Translations under genes and position numbers: made by a program
The notes under the pieces: model-generated
The model's database searches: none
Told to the model about the DNA's origin: nothing
Seen by the model: only the letters and a program-made list of their open reading frames with translations
Assembly (NCBI GenBank): GCA_024508855.1
Contig: JANINJ010000107.1
Coordinates: 248,001-312,000 of the forward strand
Length of the DNA: 64,000 nt
DNA from: Xanthobacteraceae bacterium
Lineage (GTDB): Bacteria > Pseudomonadota > Alphaproteobacteria > Rhizobiales > Xanthobacteraceae
Direction: 5' to 3'
Shown: piece by piece, positions 25,663 through 36,018 of the stretch
How positions within the stretch are numbered: position 1 is the stretch's first letter
Layout of the letters: each line of letters begins with the position of its first letter

Positions 25663-27759
25663 TCACCTGAACGTAGCCCAACCTTCGTCCGGCGCAAACC
25701 GTCCGCCGAATTTCGCCGCCAGCCTCTGCAGCGTTGCCGCCACCTCCTCCGGACCGCGTGTGCGCGCGTAGTTCAGCGGCCCGCCGCGGAACGGCGCATA
25801 GCCGGTGCCGAAGATCATGGCGCCATCGACGACATCCGCGTTGTCGACGATACCCTCGCGGAGGCAGGCGACGCAGACATTCGACATCGGCAGGATCAGC
25901 CGGTCGATCATCTCCGGCGTCGGCTTCGCAGCGTCGGACACTGCCGGCGTGGTGTCGGCCTTGCCGTCCTTCCAGACATAGAAGCCCTTGCCGGTCTTGC
26001 GGCCCAGTTCGCCCTTCGCGACCTTTTCGCGCAACCATGCCGGCGTCGGCGGCAGCAGGTCGCCGAACTTCGAACGCAACATGTCGCCCACGGCCAGACA
26101 GATATCGAGCCCGACCTGATCGGCGAGTTCGATCGGCCCCATCGGCATGCCGAACTGCCTGGCGGCTGCATCGATGACAGTCTTGTCGATCTTCTCGTCG
26201 AGCATCACCATCGCCTCGAGCATGTACGGCGTCAGCGCACGGTTGACGAGGAAGCCCGGCGAACTCTTGACCGGCAGCGGCAAGCGATCGATCGCGCCGA
26301 CGAAGGCGGTAGCCTCGGCCAGTATCTGCGGATCGACGGCATCGTGGCTGACGACTTCCACCAGTTGCAGCCGCGACACCGGATTGAAAAAGTGCAGGCC
26401 CACCAGCCGCTGCGGCGATTGCAGTGTCGAGCGCAGATCCTGCAACGGAATGCTGGACGTGTTGGTAGCAAGGATCGCGCCGGGTTTCATGTTCGGCTCC
26501 AGCCCGGCATAAACCTTCTGCTTCAGTTCCAGCTTCTCCGGCACCGCCTCGATGATCAGGTCGGCGTTGCGGACTCCGGTGCCGTCGAGATCTGGGATCA
26601 GCCGGTCCAGCGCATCGCGCGCATCGGTGCGTTTGCGGATGATCTTGCCGTACAGATCGACGGCGCGCTTGACGGCGCCGGCAATCGGATCGGGCTTCAT
26701 GTCGGCCAGCGTCACGCGCAGCCCCTGATAGGCGCACCACGCCGCGATATCGCCGCCCATCGCACCTGCGCCGATGACATGGACGTGCTTCACCTTGTTG
26801 TCGGCACCGGCCAGCTTCTTCATCTGCTCGCGCAGGAAGAACACGCGGATCAGATTCTGCGCCGTCGCCGTTACCATCAGGCGTGCGAACGAGGCCTTTT
26901 CCGCCGCCAGCATCGCCGCACGATCGCCGCCGTATTTTTCCCAGAGCCGGATCAGCGCGTAAGGCGCGGGATAGTGCTCGTGCGGGGCGGCCTTCTCGGC
27001 CTCGCGGCGCATCCGCGTGGCAAGGAAACCGCGCGCCGGACTGGAATTCAGGACCGAGTTGAGCATGCCCGGCTTGGCGCGTTTCAGCTTGCCGAATACT
27101 GCGTCCCGCACGGCATTGCGCACGTGGCGCTCCTGCGTCACCGCATCGACCAGTCCGAGCGATTTCGCCTTGCGCGCATCGACGGTCTTGCCGGTGAGCA
27201 TCAGCGTCATCGCCTGCAGCGGATTCACCAGATGGGTGAACCGCACCGTGCCACCGAGGCCGGGATGCAGCCCGAGCATCACCTCCGGAAATCCGAACCG
27301 CGCGTCGTCGATGGCGATCCGCATCTGGCACGCCAGCGCGATCTCAAGGCCTCCGCCGAGGCAAAAGCCGTGGATCACCGCAACCGTCGGCGTCCGCAAC
27401 GCTTCCAGCCGATCGACCACCGCATGTGCGCGGCCGATCGCGTTCTCGACGTCCCGCGACTCGGTCGCGCCGCGAAATTCATTAACGTCGGCGCCCGCGA
27501 TGAAACCGGAGGTCTTCGCCGAACGGATGACGATGCCCGTCGGCCGCTCCGCTTCGAGCGCGTCCAGCACCTTGTCGAGTTCTTCGATCACATCTGCCGA
27601 CAGCGTATTGGCGCTGGCATCGGCGCGGTCGAACAGCAGCCATGCGATGCCATCGGAATCGCGGGTCAGCTTGAAATTGCGATAAGGGCCGCTCGCTTCG
27701 GGCTGCGGCCCGAGTTCCGGCACGCGGTCCTTCAGAACGTCCATGATCCTGCTATCCAT
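25663..27759 (-). CDS. fadB: FadB-like enoyl-CoA hydratase / 3-hydroxyacyl-CoA dehydrogenase
   Basis: A 698-residue bifunctional beta-oxidation protein starting at MDSRIMDVLKD. The N-terminal crotonase part (about 30-280) has IAGADVNEF and CLGGGLEIALAC for the oxyanion hole and LGLHPGLGGTVRFTHLVNP. A linker leads to the NAD-binding Rossmann part HVIGAGAMGGDIAAWCAYQG, then HFFNPVSRLQLVEVV (catalytic His), PGFLVNRALTPYMLEA and the C-terminal 3HCDH repeats. It hydrates enoyl-CoA and oxidises the 3-hydroxyacyl-CoA. It is eight bases from the thiolase stop, which makes the normal beta-oxidation pair. Confidence 0.95.
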   Translation of the reverse strand: MDSRIMDVLKDRVPELGPQPEASGPYRNFKLTRDSDGIAWLLFDRADASANTLSADVIEELDKVLDALEAERPTGIVIRSAKTSGFIAGADVNEFRGATESRDVENAIGRAHAVVDRLEALRTPTVAVIHGFCLGGGLEIALACQMRIAIDDARFGFPEVMLGLHPGLGGTVRFTHLVNPLQAMTLMLTGKTVDARKAKSLGLVDAVTQERHVRNAVRDAVFGKLKRAKPGMLNSVLNSSPARGFLATRMRREAEKAAPHEHYPAPYALIRLWEKYGGDRAAMLAAEKASFARLMVTATAQNLIRVFFLREQMKKLAGADNKVKHVHVIGAGAMGGDIAAWCAYQGLRVTLADMKPDPIAGAVKRAVDLYGKIIRKRTDARDALDRLIPDLDGTGVRNADLIIEAVPEKLELKQKVYAGLEPNMKPGAILATNTSSIPLQDLRSTLQSPQRLVGLHFFNPVSRLQLVEVVSHDAVDPQILAEATAFVGAIDRLPLPVKSSPGFLVNRALTPYMLEAMVMLDEKIDKTVIDAAARQFGMPMGPIELADQVGLDICLAVGDMLRSKFGDLLPPTPAWLREKVAKGELGRKTGKGFYVWKDGKADTTPAVSDAAKPTPEMIDRLILPMSNVCVACLREGIVDNADVVDGAMIFGTGYAPFRGGPLNYARTRGPEEVAATLQRLAAKFGGRFAPDEGWATFR

Positions 27760-27767
27760 GACGTTCC

Positions 27768-29051
27768 TCACACCGTCTCGATCAACATCGCGCCGCCTAG
27801 CCCGCCGCCGATGCACTCGGTGGCAATGCCGCGTTTGGTCCCGAGCCGCTTCATGGCATTCACCAGATGCAGCACGATGCGATTGCCGCTGGTGCCGACC
27901 GGATGGCCGAGGCTGATGGCGCCGCCATCAACGTTGAGCTTCGCGCGATCGATCTCGCCCATGGCGCCGTCAACGCCCAATATCTCGCGGCAGAACTTGT
28001 CGTCGTTCCAAGCGGCAAGGCAGCCGAGCACCTGCGTGGCAAACGCCTCGTTCAATTCCCAGGTCTCGATATCCTGCAACGACAGGCTGTGACGTTTGAG
28101 CAGTTCGGTGGCCGACAGCACCGGACCGAGCCCCATGATGCTGGGATCGAGCGCCGACCACTGGCTGTCGACGATCACGGCCTTCGGCGTCAATCCATGT
28201 TTGGCGACGGCTTCCTCCGACGCCAGAATGGTCCAGCACGCACCGTCGGTGATCTGCGAGGAATTGCCCGCCGTCACCTGCCCCCACGGCCGCTCGAACA
28301 CCGGCTTCAATGCCGCAAGTTTTTCGACCGTCGAGTCGGGCCGCACGCCATCGTCGTGATCGTAGAATTTTCCGTCGCGCGCAAAGGCGGTTTCGACTTC
28401 ATTCTTCAGCCAGCCCTGCGCCTGCGCATTGGCGAGTCGCTTGTGGCTTTCAACCGCATAGGCGTCGGACTGCGCACGGGTGATGTCGAACAGATGCCCG
28501 ACCACTTCTGCAGTCTGCCCCATGTTCAGTTCGGTGATCGGATCGGTGAGGCCGCGTTCCAGCCCGATGATCGGCTTGAAATAGGCCGGCCGTGCCTTCG
28601 CAATTGCTGCGGCCTTGGCAAGGATGCCTTTCGCGCCTGCAAGTCCGGCGAACCAGCGCACTCCCTGCTGCGGCCACACCAGCGGCGCGTGGCTCAGCGC
28701 TTCCGCGCCGCCGGCCAGGATCAGGTTCGCATTGCCGTCGCGGATGTAGCGATAGCCGGTGTCGATCGACTGCATGCCGGAGCCGCAATTGATCTGCACG
28801 GTGAACGCCACCATCGCTTCGCCCATGCCGAGCCGCAGCGCCGCGACCCGCGCCGGATTCATCTCGTCCGCGATGACGTTGACGCAACCGAGGATCACCT
28901 GATCGAACGCGGTCGGCGCGAACGGTTGCCGTGCCAGCAGCGGCCGTCCGCATTGCACGGCAAGATCGACCGGAGTGAACGGTCCCGGACCGCTGCGTGC
29001 TTTCAGAAACGGCGTGCGGCTGCCGTCGACAATATAAACCGGACGCGCCAT
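27768..29051 (-). CDS. fadA: acetyl-CoA acetyltransferase (beta-oxidation thiolase)
   Basis: A 427-residue thiolase starting at MARPVYIVDGSRTPF. It has the acyl-enzyme Cys in QINCGSGMQSI, the His in ELNEAFATQVL, SLGHPVGTSGNRIVLHL and the C-terminal Cys in CIGGGLGGAMLIE. It cleaves 3-ketoacyl-CoA to acetyl-CoA and a shortened acyl-CoA. Its size and sequence fit the FadI/FadA2-like group. Its ATG overlaps the last base of the acyl-CoA dehydrogenase stop codon (TGATG), showing tight coupling. Confidence 0.94.
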   Translation of the reverse strand: MARPVYIVDGSRTPFLKARSGPGPFTPVDLAVQCGRPLLARQPFAPTAFDQVILGCVNVIADEMNPARVAALRLGMGEAMVAFTVQINCGSGMQSIDTGYRYIRDGNANLILAGGAEALSHAPLVWPQQGVRWFAGLAGAKGILAKAAAIAKARPAYFKPIIGLERGLTDPITELNMGQTAEVVGHLFDITRAQSDAYAVESHKRLANAQAQGWLKNEVETAFARDGKFYDHDDGVRPDSTVEKLAALKPVFERPWGQVTAGNSSQITDGACWTILASEEAVAKHGLTPKAVIVDSQWSALDPSIMGLGPVLSATELLKRHSLSLQDIETWELNEAFATQVLGCLAAWNDDKFCREILGVDGAMGEIDRAKLNVDGGAISLGHPVGTSGNRIVLHLVNAMKRLGTKRGIATECIGGGLGGAMLIETV

Positions 29052-31327
29052 CAGCCTGCCGCCCGCGTCGAACCGAGATCCTGGAAGAACTGATGTACCT
29101 CGGCGGGCTTCCGGTAGCCCGGCGACAATTCCTCGGGTGCGAAATCGTCGACCTCGATCACCTGCGCCACGGCCGCATGCGCAGCTTCGAGTTGCTCGCC
29201 TTCCATTTGCGTAATGACGCCCTGTTTCACCGCCTCGTGCCAGTCGTGAAGACGCGCCGCGCGCAGACGCTTGGCGATATCCTCCGCCGCAGTCACCAGC
29301 AGGAAAGCCTTCTCCAGTCGCGCGACACCGCGATCGTCGTCGATATGCGACAGATTCGGCGTCAGCCGATCGCGCGCATCCGACGGCTCGAGCACCAGTT
29401 GCGCGCAGCGATGCACCACCGCATCCGACGGGCCGAGCACGCGCGCGCCGAACGGCTGGACCACGAACTTCAGGATCGCGGCGACGAAGCGATTGGGCAT
29501 GTTCGCGAGAATTTCGGCAAAGCGGTTCTCGATGGTGCGGAAGCCGCTGGCCATGCACCATTGCAGCGCTGGCAAATCGGCGCCCTGGCGGCCTTCGTCC
29601 TGCCAGCGCTTCAGCGCGGCGGACAGCAGATACAGTTCCGACAGGATATCGCCGAACCGCGCTGACAGCATTTCCTTGCGCTTCAGCGCGCCGCCGAGCG
29701 TCAGCAGCGCCATGTCGGCGCACAGCGCAAAGGCCGAGGAATAACGCGACAACTGGCGATAGTATTGCGTGGCCGCCCCGGCATCCGGCGCGGGCGCGAA
29801 CAAGCCGCCGGTCCAGCTCCGGCCCCACGCCCGGAACAGGTTCGTGATGCTGTGACCGACATGTTTCCAGAACGCCGTATCGAACGCGTCGAGACCTTTC
29901 GTCTTGTCCGGCTCGCTCAACGCATTCATCTCATCCAGGAGATAGGGATGCGCGCGAATGGCGCCCTGTCCGAACACGATCAGGTTGCGCGTCAGGATAT
30001 TCGCGCCTTCGACGGTGATGGCCACCGGCACGGCGCGATAGAGATTGCCGAGATAATTCTGCGGCCCGTCGATCACCGCCTTGCCGCCGTGGATGTCCAT
30101 GGCGTCGTCGATGGCGAGGCGCATCCGCTCAGTTGCATGCAGCTTCATGATTCCGGAAATCACCGCCGGATGATTGCCCTGGTTGAGCGCAGCACAGGTC
30201 AGCCGCCGGGCGGCATCGAGCAGATAGGCCGTGCCGGCGATCCGCGCCAGCGGCTCCTCGATGCCCTCGAACTTGCCGATCGGCACGTTGAACTGCTCGC
30301 GGATCCGCGCATAGGCGCCGGTGGTGCGCGCGGCATAGGCCGCACCCGCCGCCGAGAGCGACGGCAACGAAATGCCCCGGCCGGCGGCCAGCGCCGTCAT
30401 CAGCATCGTCCAGCCCTGCCCCAGCCGTTCCTTGCCGCCGATGATGTAATCCAGCGGGATGAAAACGTCGTGGCCCCAGTTCGGGCCGTTCTGAAACACC
30501 TGCATCGCCGGCAAATGGCGGTGGCCGATCCTGACGCCTTCGAGATGCGTCGGGATCAGCGCGACGGTGATGCCGAGGTCTTCCTGCGATCCGACCAGAT
30601 GCTCCGGATCGTAAGCCTTGAACGCCAGCCCGAGCAGCGTCGCGACCGGGCCGAGCGTGATATAGCGCTTGTGCCAGTTCAGCCGCAGGCCGATCACTTC
30701 GCGCCCTTCAAAATTGCCTTTGCAGATGATGCCGGTGTCGATCATCGACGCCGCATCGGAGCCTGCTTCCGGACTGGTGAGACCGAAGCACGGAATGTCC
30801 CGCCCATCGGCGAGCCGCGGCAGCCAGTTTTGCTGCTGCTCCTTGGTGCCGAAGCGCATCAGCAGTTCGCCCGGCCCGAGCGAATTCGGCACCATCACCG
30901 TGACGGCCGCCACCAGCGAGCGCGACGAAATCTTCCGCACCACTTCCGAATGCGCGTAGGGTGAGAATCCGAGGCCGCCGAATTCCTTCGGGATGATCAT
31001 GCCGAAGAATTTTTCGCGCTTGACGAAGTCCCACACTTCCGGCGGCAGATCGCGCAGCTCCCAGTTGATCTTCCAGTCGTCGAGCATCGCGCAGAGCTTG
31101 TCGACCGGACCGTCGAGGAAAGCCTGTTCTTCCGCGGTCAACGCTGCAGGCGCGGTCGCGAGCAGCTTCGACCAGTCGGGATTGCCGGTGAACAGATCGG
31201 CATCCCACCACACGTCGCCGGCCTCGAGCGCCTCGCGCTCGGTGTCGGACATCGACGGCAGGACGCCCTTCGCCCATGAGAAGATCGGCTTGGTCAGATA
31301 GTCACGGCGAAACGAAGACGAGCTCAT
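29051..31327 (-). CDS. fadE: acyl-CoA dehydrogenase, long FadE type
   Basis: A 758-residue FadE-type flavoprotein starting at MSSSSFRRDYLTKPIFSWAK. It has the acyl-CoA dehydrogenase core (PLASGR-like region ending TSPEAGSDAASM, with FAD-binding HKRYITLGPVATLLGLAF) and the extra C-terminal DUF1974-type domain, which accounts for its length. It carries out the first step of beta-oxidation on medium- and long-chain acyl-CoA, transferring electrons to ETF. It is the first gene of the operon fadE-thiolase-FadB-like-thioesterase. Its upstream region 31328-31543 has no recognised operator. Confidence 0.95.
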   Translation of the reverse strand: MSSSSFRRDYLTKPIFSWAKGVLPSMSDTEREALEAGDVWWDADLFTGNPDWSKLLATAPAALTAEEQAFLDGPVDKLCAMLDDWKINWELRDLPPEVWDFVKREKFFGMIIPKEFGGLGFSPYAHSEVVRKISSRSLVAAVTVMVPNSLGPGELLMRFGTKEQQQNWLPRLADGRDIPCFGLTSPEAGSDAASMIDTGIICKGNFEGREVIGLRLNWHKRYITLGPVATLLGLAFKAYDPEHLVGSQEDLGITVALIPTHLEGVRIGHRHLPAMQVFQNGPNWGHDVFIPLDYIIGGKERLGQGWTMLMTALAAGRGISLPSLSAAGAAYAARTTGAYARIREQFNVPIGKFEGIEEPLARIAGTAYLLDAARRLTCAALNQGNHPAVISGIMKLHATERMRLAIDDAMDIHGGKAVIDGPQNYLGNLYRAVPVAITVEGANILTRNLIVFGQGAIRAHPYLLDEMNALSEPDKTKGLDAFDTAFWKHVGHSITNLFRAWGRSWTGGLFAPAPDAGAATQYYRQLSRYSSAFALCADMALLTLGGALKRKEMLSARFGDILSELYLLSAALKRWQDEGRQGADLPALQWCMASGFRTIENRFAEILANMPNRFVAAILKFVVQPFGARVLGPSDAVVHRCAQLVLEPSDARDRLTPNLSHIDDDRGVARLEKAFLLVTAAEDIAKRLRAARLHDWHEAVKQGVITQMEGEQLEAAHAAVAQVIEVDDFAPEELSPGYRKPAEVHQFFQDLGSTRAAG

Positions 31328-31543
31328 GACGATGCTCTCCCTGAACGGTGCGACGGCGCGGCACACCGACGCCGCGTGAAGCAGGCGATATCCTAGCAGC
31401 AATATCCGGAATTCACCCTACGCTTCATGCTGAAAATAAAGCGAAATTAACGGATCGACGCGACCGGAGATTAACGCCGTCGGGAGATAACGGTTCCGGT
31501 AATGCGAGCGTCCAAGTGCCGCATCGGCTGCATCGTCAAAGGG

Positions 31544-32191
31544 TTATTTCGGCCGCACCATCTCGAACATGGCGTCGGGCCGCACTTCGATATAGTCGCC
31601 CATGCGGCCGGCGCGCAGTATCGGATGCGCTTCCGCGGTCTGGTAGACGCCGTCCTTGATCAGTGCCTTGTCGATGTGCACCGCGACCACTTCGCCAAGC
31701 GTCAGCCAGGCTTCCGCCTTCTTGCCGTCGGCGCCCTTGAGCTGGATGATTTCCGACAGCTTGCATTCGAAGGTGACGCGGCTTTCGCGGACCCGCGGCG
31801 GCTTGACGATACGGCTCGGCAGTTTCGTCAGTCCGCCAAGCCCGAATTCATCCACCTCATGCGGCACAGTCGCGGAGGTCGCATTCATCGCTTGTGCGAT
31901 ATCCATGGTGGCGAGATTCCAGACGAACTCGCCGGTCTCCTGGATATTCGCGACGGTGTCCTTCCACCCGGTCGACGAAAAGCCGATCAGCGGCGGATGA
32001 TAATTGAAGGCATTGAAGAAGCTGTAGGGCGCGAGGTTGACGTTGCCCTTGGCGTCGCACGACGAAATCCAGCCGATCGGGCGCGGTCCGACGATTGCGT
32101 TGAACGGATCGTGGCGCATGCCGTGGCCATTGGCCGGCTCGTAGAAATGCAGATCTCGCGTATCCGGATCGCTTGAACGGACGTCGCTCAT
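31544..32191 (-). CDS. flavin reductase family protein
   Basis: A 215-residue FMN-binding split-barrel protein (flavin reductase-like). Typical are IVGPRPIGWISSCDAKGNVN, LAPYSFFNAFNYHPPLIGFS, the Thr-rich FSSTGWKDTVANIQETGEF and the late TLGEVVAVHIDKALIKDGVY. It would bind FMN and either reduce flavin with NAD(P)H or act as an oxidoreductase on an unknown substrate. It lies 16 bases after the TetR gene on the same strand and may be the last gene of the efflux operon. Confidence 0.9.
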   Translation of the reverse strand: MSDVRSSDPDTRDLHFYEPANGHGMRHDPFNAIVGPRPIGWISSCDAKGNVNLAPYSFFNAFNYHPPLIGFSSTGWKDTVANIQETGEFVWNLATMDIAQAMNATSATVPHEVDEFGLGGLTKLPSRIVKPPRVRESRVTFECKLSEIIQLKGADGKKAEAWLTLGEVVAVHIDKALIKDGVYQTAEAHPILRAGRMGDYIEVRPDAMFEMVRPK

Positions 32192-32207
32192 GTAGCCTGA
32201 ACCCTGA

Positions 32208-32816
32208 TTATTTCGTGTGGCGATGTGGGGCCAATCCCACCAGCACGAAATCGATCATCTGGTCAAGCGACGGCCCCGGCTTGTGGGCCGCCTGCGCAAT
32301 CATCTGCGGATGGAAGAAACGGATCATCGCGGTACAGGTGCAGAGCGCCGCGAGCTGCACATCCGCCACCTGAAACTCACCCTTGGCCACGCCGTCCGCA
32401 ATCACCTCGGCGATGGTGACGACGATGCGCTCGATATGCACCTTGCAGACGTCCCAGTCCTCCTCCATGGCGATCGCGACCATCTCATGAAGCTTCGAGT
32501 CGCCGACATAACGTTCCGCATTCATGTGATGAACGGTCGTCAGCAATTCGCGCAAGCGCTCGGTCGCGGACCACGACTTGGCGGCAATGACATCCGCGAC
32601 GTCTTCGACCTCACCCATCAGCCGCCGCGCCACACCGGCGTGGATCGCCTTCTTCGAATCGAAGAAGCGATAGACATTGGCCGGGCTCATCTTGAGCATC
32701 TTGGCAATGTCGGCGACCGTGGTCTTCTGGTAGCCGATCTCGCGAAACAGCTTCTCCGCCACAAGGAGAATCCGCTCCCGCGTATCGGCTTCGACGTTAT
32801 CTGAGAGCATCGTCAT
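32208..32816 (-). CDS. TetR/AcrR family regulator of the adjacent RND pump
   Basis: A protein of about 202 residues starting MTMLSDNVEADTRERILLVA; a TTG start (32834) immediately after the pump stop codon is possible but has no ribosome site. The helix-turn-helix is KTTVADIAKMLKMSPANVYRFFDSK. The ligand-binding part is poorly conserved. It is in the same transcription unit as an adaptor and an RND pump, which suggests that it represses them, with the inverted repeat upstream of the adaptor as a candidate operator. Confidence 0.9.
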   Translation of the reverse strand: MTMLSDNVEADTRERILLVAEKLFREIGYQKTTVADIAKMLKMSPANVYRFFDSKKAIHAGVARRLMGEVEDVADVIAAKSWSATERLRELLTTVHHMNAERYVGDSKLHEMVAIAMEEDWDVCKVHIERIVVTIAEVIADGVAKGEFQVADVQLAALCTCTAMIRFFHPQMIAQAAHKPGPSLDQMIDFVLVGLAPHRHTK

Positions 32817-32834
32817 GTTACTTACAATCTTCAA

Positions 32835-35800
32835 TTATTCCGCTGCCTCGGCAAGCGGAAAAGCAAGTTGTGCATCGCCCGGATGATCCGGTACCGGCGC
32901 GGGCTGTTCGGCCGGCCCGCTCTCGTCGAGGCTCTTCCTGAACCAGAGCGCATAGAGGCCCGGCAGGTACAACAACGTCAGGAAGGTCGCAACGAACAGG
33001 CCTCCCATGATCGTGATCGCCATCGGCCCCCAGAACGCCGAGCGTGACAGCGGGATCATGGCCAGGATCGCCGCCAGCGCGGTCAGCACCACCGGCCGGG
33101 CGCGGCGCACGGTGGCCTCCACGATGGCCTCGCGGCGGGTCAGTCCATGACTCACATCGGTTTCGATCTGATCGACCAGGATCACCGCGTTACGCATGAT
33201 CATGCCGGCCAATGCGATCAGGCCCAGAAGCGCCACGAAGCCGAACGGCTGGCTGGCGACATTGAGCCCCAGCGAGGCCCCGACGATGCCGAGCGGTGCG
33301 GTGAGGAACACCAGCACCAGCCGCGAGAAGCTTTGCAGCTGGATCATCAGCAAGGTCAGCATGGTAATGACCATCAGCGGGAACAGCACGAAGATCGAGG
33401 CATTGCCCTTCGCGGATTCCTCGATCGCACCGCCCATTTCGATCCGGTAGCCGGGCTGCAGGCTGTCTCGAATTCCCTGCAATTTGGGCCAGATCGCGTT
33501 GGTGACGTCGGGCGCCTGCACACCGTCGACGATATCGCTGCGCACCGTGATCGCCATGTCGCGATTGCGGCGCCACAGGATCGGCTCCTCGTGTCCGTAT
33601 TCGACCTTGGCGATCTGCGACAGCGGAACGGCGATGCCGCCCCGCGTCGTCACCGTCAGGTCGCCGATGTGGTCGAGGTCGAGCCGCTCGCCCGGAACGG
33701 CACGGGCCACGACCTCCACCTTCTCGATGCCGTCACGCACCGTCGTCACGGGGGCGCCGGAAATCAGCATGGCCAGCGCCTGCGAGACGTCCTGCGGCGT
33801 CAGGCCGAGCGCGCGGGCGCGATCCTGATCGACGACCAGCTTCAGGGCCGGGGTCTGCTCGTTCCAATCAAGATGCGGATCGATCACGTCATGATTGCCC
33901 CGCATCACGTCACGCACCTTGTAGGCGATCTCGCGCACCTTGTGGGTGTCCGGGCCGATCACGCGGAATTGTACCGGGAAGCCCACCGGCGGCCCGAAAT
34001 TGAAGCGGTCGACACGCACGCGGGCCTCCGACAGCGCACCTTCATGCACCGCCTTTTCGATCCGCGCCTTGATTCGCTCGCGCGCCTCGACGTTCTTGGC
34101 GACCACCACGATCTCGGCAAACGACTCGTTCGGCAGTTGCGGATTGAGCCCGAGCCAGAAGCGCGGCGAGCCCTGCCCGACATACGCCGTATAGGTCGCG
34201 ATATCCTTGTCGTCCTTGAGAAGCTTTTCGGCTTCCTTGGTTGCCTTCATGGTAACGCCAAAGGCGGTGCCTTCCGGAAGGCGAAGCTGGAAGAACAGTT
34301 CCGGCCGTTCCGACAGCGGGAAGAACTGCTGCTGTACATGGGCGAAGCCGGCAATCGATGCGATGAAGATGCCGACGGTCGCCGCCACCACCTTGATCCG
34401 GTGCTGCACGCACCACTCGATCACCCGGCGCAGGCCGCGATACATCCGCGTCTCGTAGATCGCGTGCGGATCGTGATTATGCTTGCCCGCCTTGACGAAG
34501 TCCGGCAGCAGCTTGACGCCGATATAGGGCGTGAAGATCACCGCGACGAACCACGATGCGACGAGCGCAATGGCGACGATCCAGAAGATGCCGCCGGCAT
34601 ATTCACCCACCGACGAATTGGCGAAGCCGATCGGCAGGAACCCCGCCGCCGTCACCAGCGTGCCGGTCAGCATCGGAAACGCGGTCGATTCCCAGGCGAA
34701 CGAGGCCGCGCGCATGCGGTCCCAGCCCTGCTCCATCTTCACCACCATCATCTCGACGGCGATGATGGCGTCATCGACCAGAAGCCCCAAGGCAATGATC
34801 AGCGCACCGAGCGTGATGCGGTGCAGGTCGAGCGACATCGCATTCATCACGATGAACACGATCCCCAGCACCAGCGGCACAGACAAAGCAACCACGATTC
34901 CGGTTCGCCAGCCGAGCGCGAGGAAGCTGACGAACAGCACGATCACCAGTGCCTCGATGAAGGAGTGCACGAACTCGCCCACCGCATGCTTGACTACCAG
35001 CGGCTGATCCGCGATCTGCTCGATCTCGATGCCCTGCGGCACCGTGTTCATGAATTCGGCGGTCGCCTTCTTCACATCCTCACCGAGTTCGAGGATGTTG
35101 GCGCCCTTCGCGGTGACGACACCGATGCCGAGCGCGGCCTTGCCCTTCTGCCGGATCTTGAAGCTCGCGGGATCGACGAAACCGTGTGTCACGTTCGCGA
35201 TATCGCCGAGGCGGAATACGCGCCCGTTGCTCTCGACCGGCGTTTCCGCCACCGCCTTGGCGCCGTCGAGCGCGCCGGTGACGCGTAACGGCACGCGCTG
35301 CGACGAGGTTTCGACGGTACCGGCAGGCACCACCGCATTCTGCTTGGCCAGTGAATCGAAGATCGCCTGCGGCGCGATGCCGAGCGTCGCCAGCTTGGCA
35401 TGCGAGAACTCGACGAAGATCTTCTCGTCCTGGGTGCCGTAGAGATTGACCTTGGTGACGCCGTCGACCTTGAGCAGGCGCTGCCGCAGGGCTTGCGCCA
35501 CCTTCTTGAGTTGCGCGTAATCCGCGCCCTCTCCCGTCATCATGTAAAGAACGGAATCGACGTCGCCGTATTCGTCGTTGACGTTCGGCCCGACCAGATT
35601 TTGCGGCAGGTCGCCGCGAATGTCCGACAGCTTCTTGCGCAACTGATAGAACAGTTCGGGGACTTCCTTCGCCGGCGTGTTGTCCTTGAAGAACACCTGC
35701 ATCGCGGTGAAGGATGGCTTCGAATAGGTCTGTACCTTGTCGAAATACGGTAGTTCCTGCAGCTTCTTCTCGATCGGATCGGCGACCTGCTCCTGCATTT

Positions 35801-35981
35801 CCTTGGCGGTCGCACCGGGCCAGATCGCCGATACCACCACCAGCTTGATGGTGAAGGACGGGTCCTCCGCACGCCCCAGCCGTTCGTAGGAGAAGAAGCC
35901 GGCGACGCCGAGCATCACGATCAGGAACAGAATGAGTGTCGGATGACCTACAGCCCAGGCTGAAAGATTGAACCGTCGCAT
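32835..35981 (-). CDS. RND family efflux permease
   Basis: A 1048-residue inner membrane RND transporter, 12 transmembrane segments in two halves with two large periplasmic loops. The start MRRFNLSAWAVGHPTL is supported by GAGG six bases upstream. The proton-relay Asp pair is visible in LLVDDAIIAVEMM of the fourth helix; the second half has the matching LIALAGMIMRNAVILVDQIE. The sequence resembles the hydrophobe/amphiphile exporters of the AcrB/MexF-like but shorter branch that work with adaptor proteins. An outer-membrane channel gene is absent here. Confidence 0.94.
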   Translation of the reverse strand: MRRFNLSAWAVGHPTLILFLIVMLGVAGFFSYERLGRAEDPSFTIKLVVVSAIWPGATAKEMQEQVADPIEKKLQELPYFDKVQTYSKPSFTAMQVFFKDNTPAKEVPELFYQLRKKLSDIRGDLPQNLVGPNVNDEYGDVDSVLYMMTGEGADYAQLKKVAQALRQRLLKVDGVTKVNLYGTQDEKIFVEFSHAKLATLGIAPQAIFDSLAKQNAVVPAGTVETSSQRVPLRVTGALDGAKAVAETPVESNGRVFRLGDIANVTHGFVDPASFKIRQKGKAALGIGVVTAKGANILELGEDVKKATAEFMNTVPQGIEIEQIADQPLVVKHAVGEFVHSFIEALVIVLFVSFLALGWRTGIVVALSVPLVLGIVFIVMNAMSLDLHRITLGALIIALGLLVDDAIIAVEMMVVKMEQGWDRMRAASFAWESTAFPMLTGTLVTAAGFLPIGFANSSVGEYAGGIFWIVAIALVASWFVAVIFTPYIGVKLLPDFVKAGKHNHDPHAIYETRMYRGLRRVIEWCVQHRIKVVAATVGIFIASIAGFAHVQQQFFPLSERPELFFQLRLPEGTAFGVTMKATKEAEKLLKDDKDIATYTAYVGQGSPRFWLGLNPQLPNESFAEIVVVAKNVEARERIKARIEKAVHEGALSEARVRVDRFNFGPPVGFPVQFRVIGPDTHKVREIAYKVRDVMRGNHDVIDPHLDWNEQTPALKLVVDQDRARALGLTPQDVSQALAMLISGAPVTTVRDGIEKVEVVARAVPGERLDLDHIGDLTVTTRGGIAVPLSQIAKVEYGHEEPILWRRNRDMAITVRSDIVDGVQAPDVTNAIWPKLQGIRDSLQPGYRIEMGGAIEESAKGNASIFVLFPLMVITMLTLLMIQLQSFSRLVLVFLTAPLGIVGASLGLNVASQPFGFVALLGLIALAGMIMRNAVILVDQIETDVSHGLTRREAIVEATVRRARPVVLTALAAILAMIPLSRSAFWGPMAITIMGGLFVATFLTLLYLPGLYALWFRKSLDESGPAEQPAPVPDHPGDAQLAFPLAEAAE

Positions 35982-36018
35982 GGCGAGCCTCGCAGCGTCA
36001 GTTGAGAGCAATCGGATT

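Noticed and set aside
25651-28092. 813-residue open frame on the plus strand opposite the FadB-like gene
   Set aside because: High-GC shadow rich in Arg and His; the minus-strand FadB-like protein is clear.
33147-35288. 713-residue open frame on the plus strand opposite the RND pump
   Set aside because: Composition is Asp/His/Arg-rich as for an antisense frame; the RND pump is certain.
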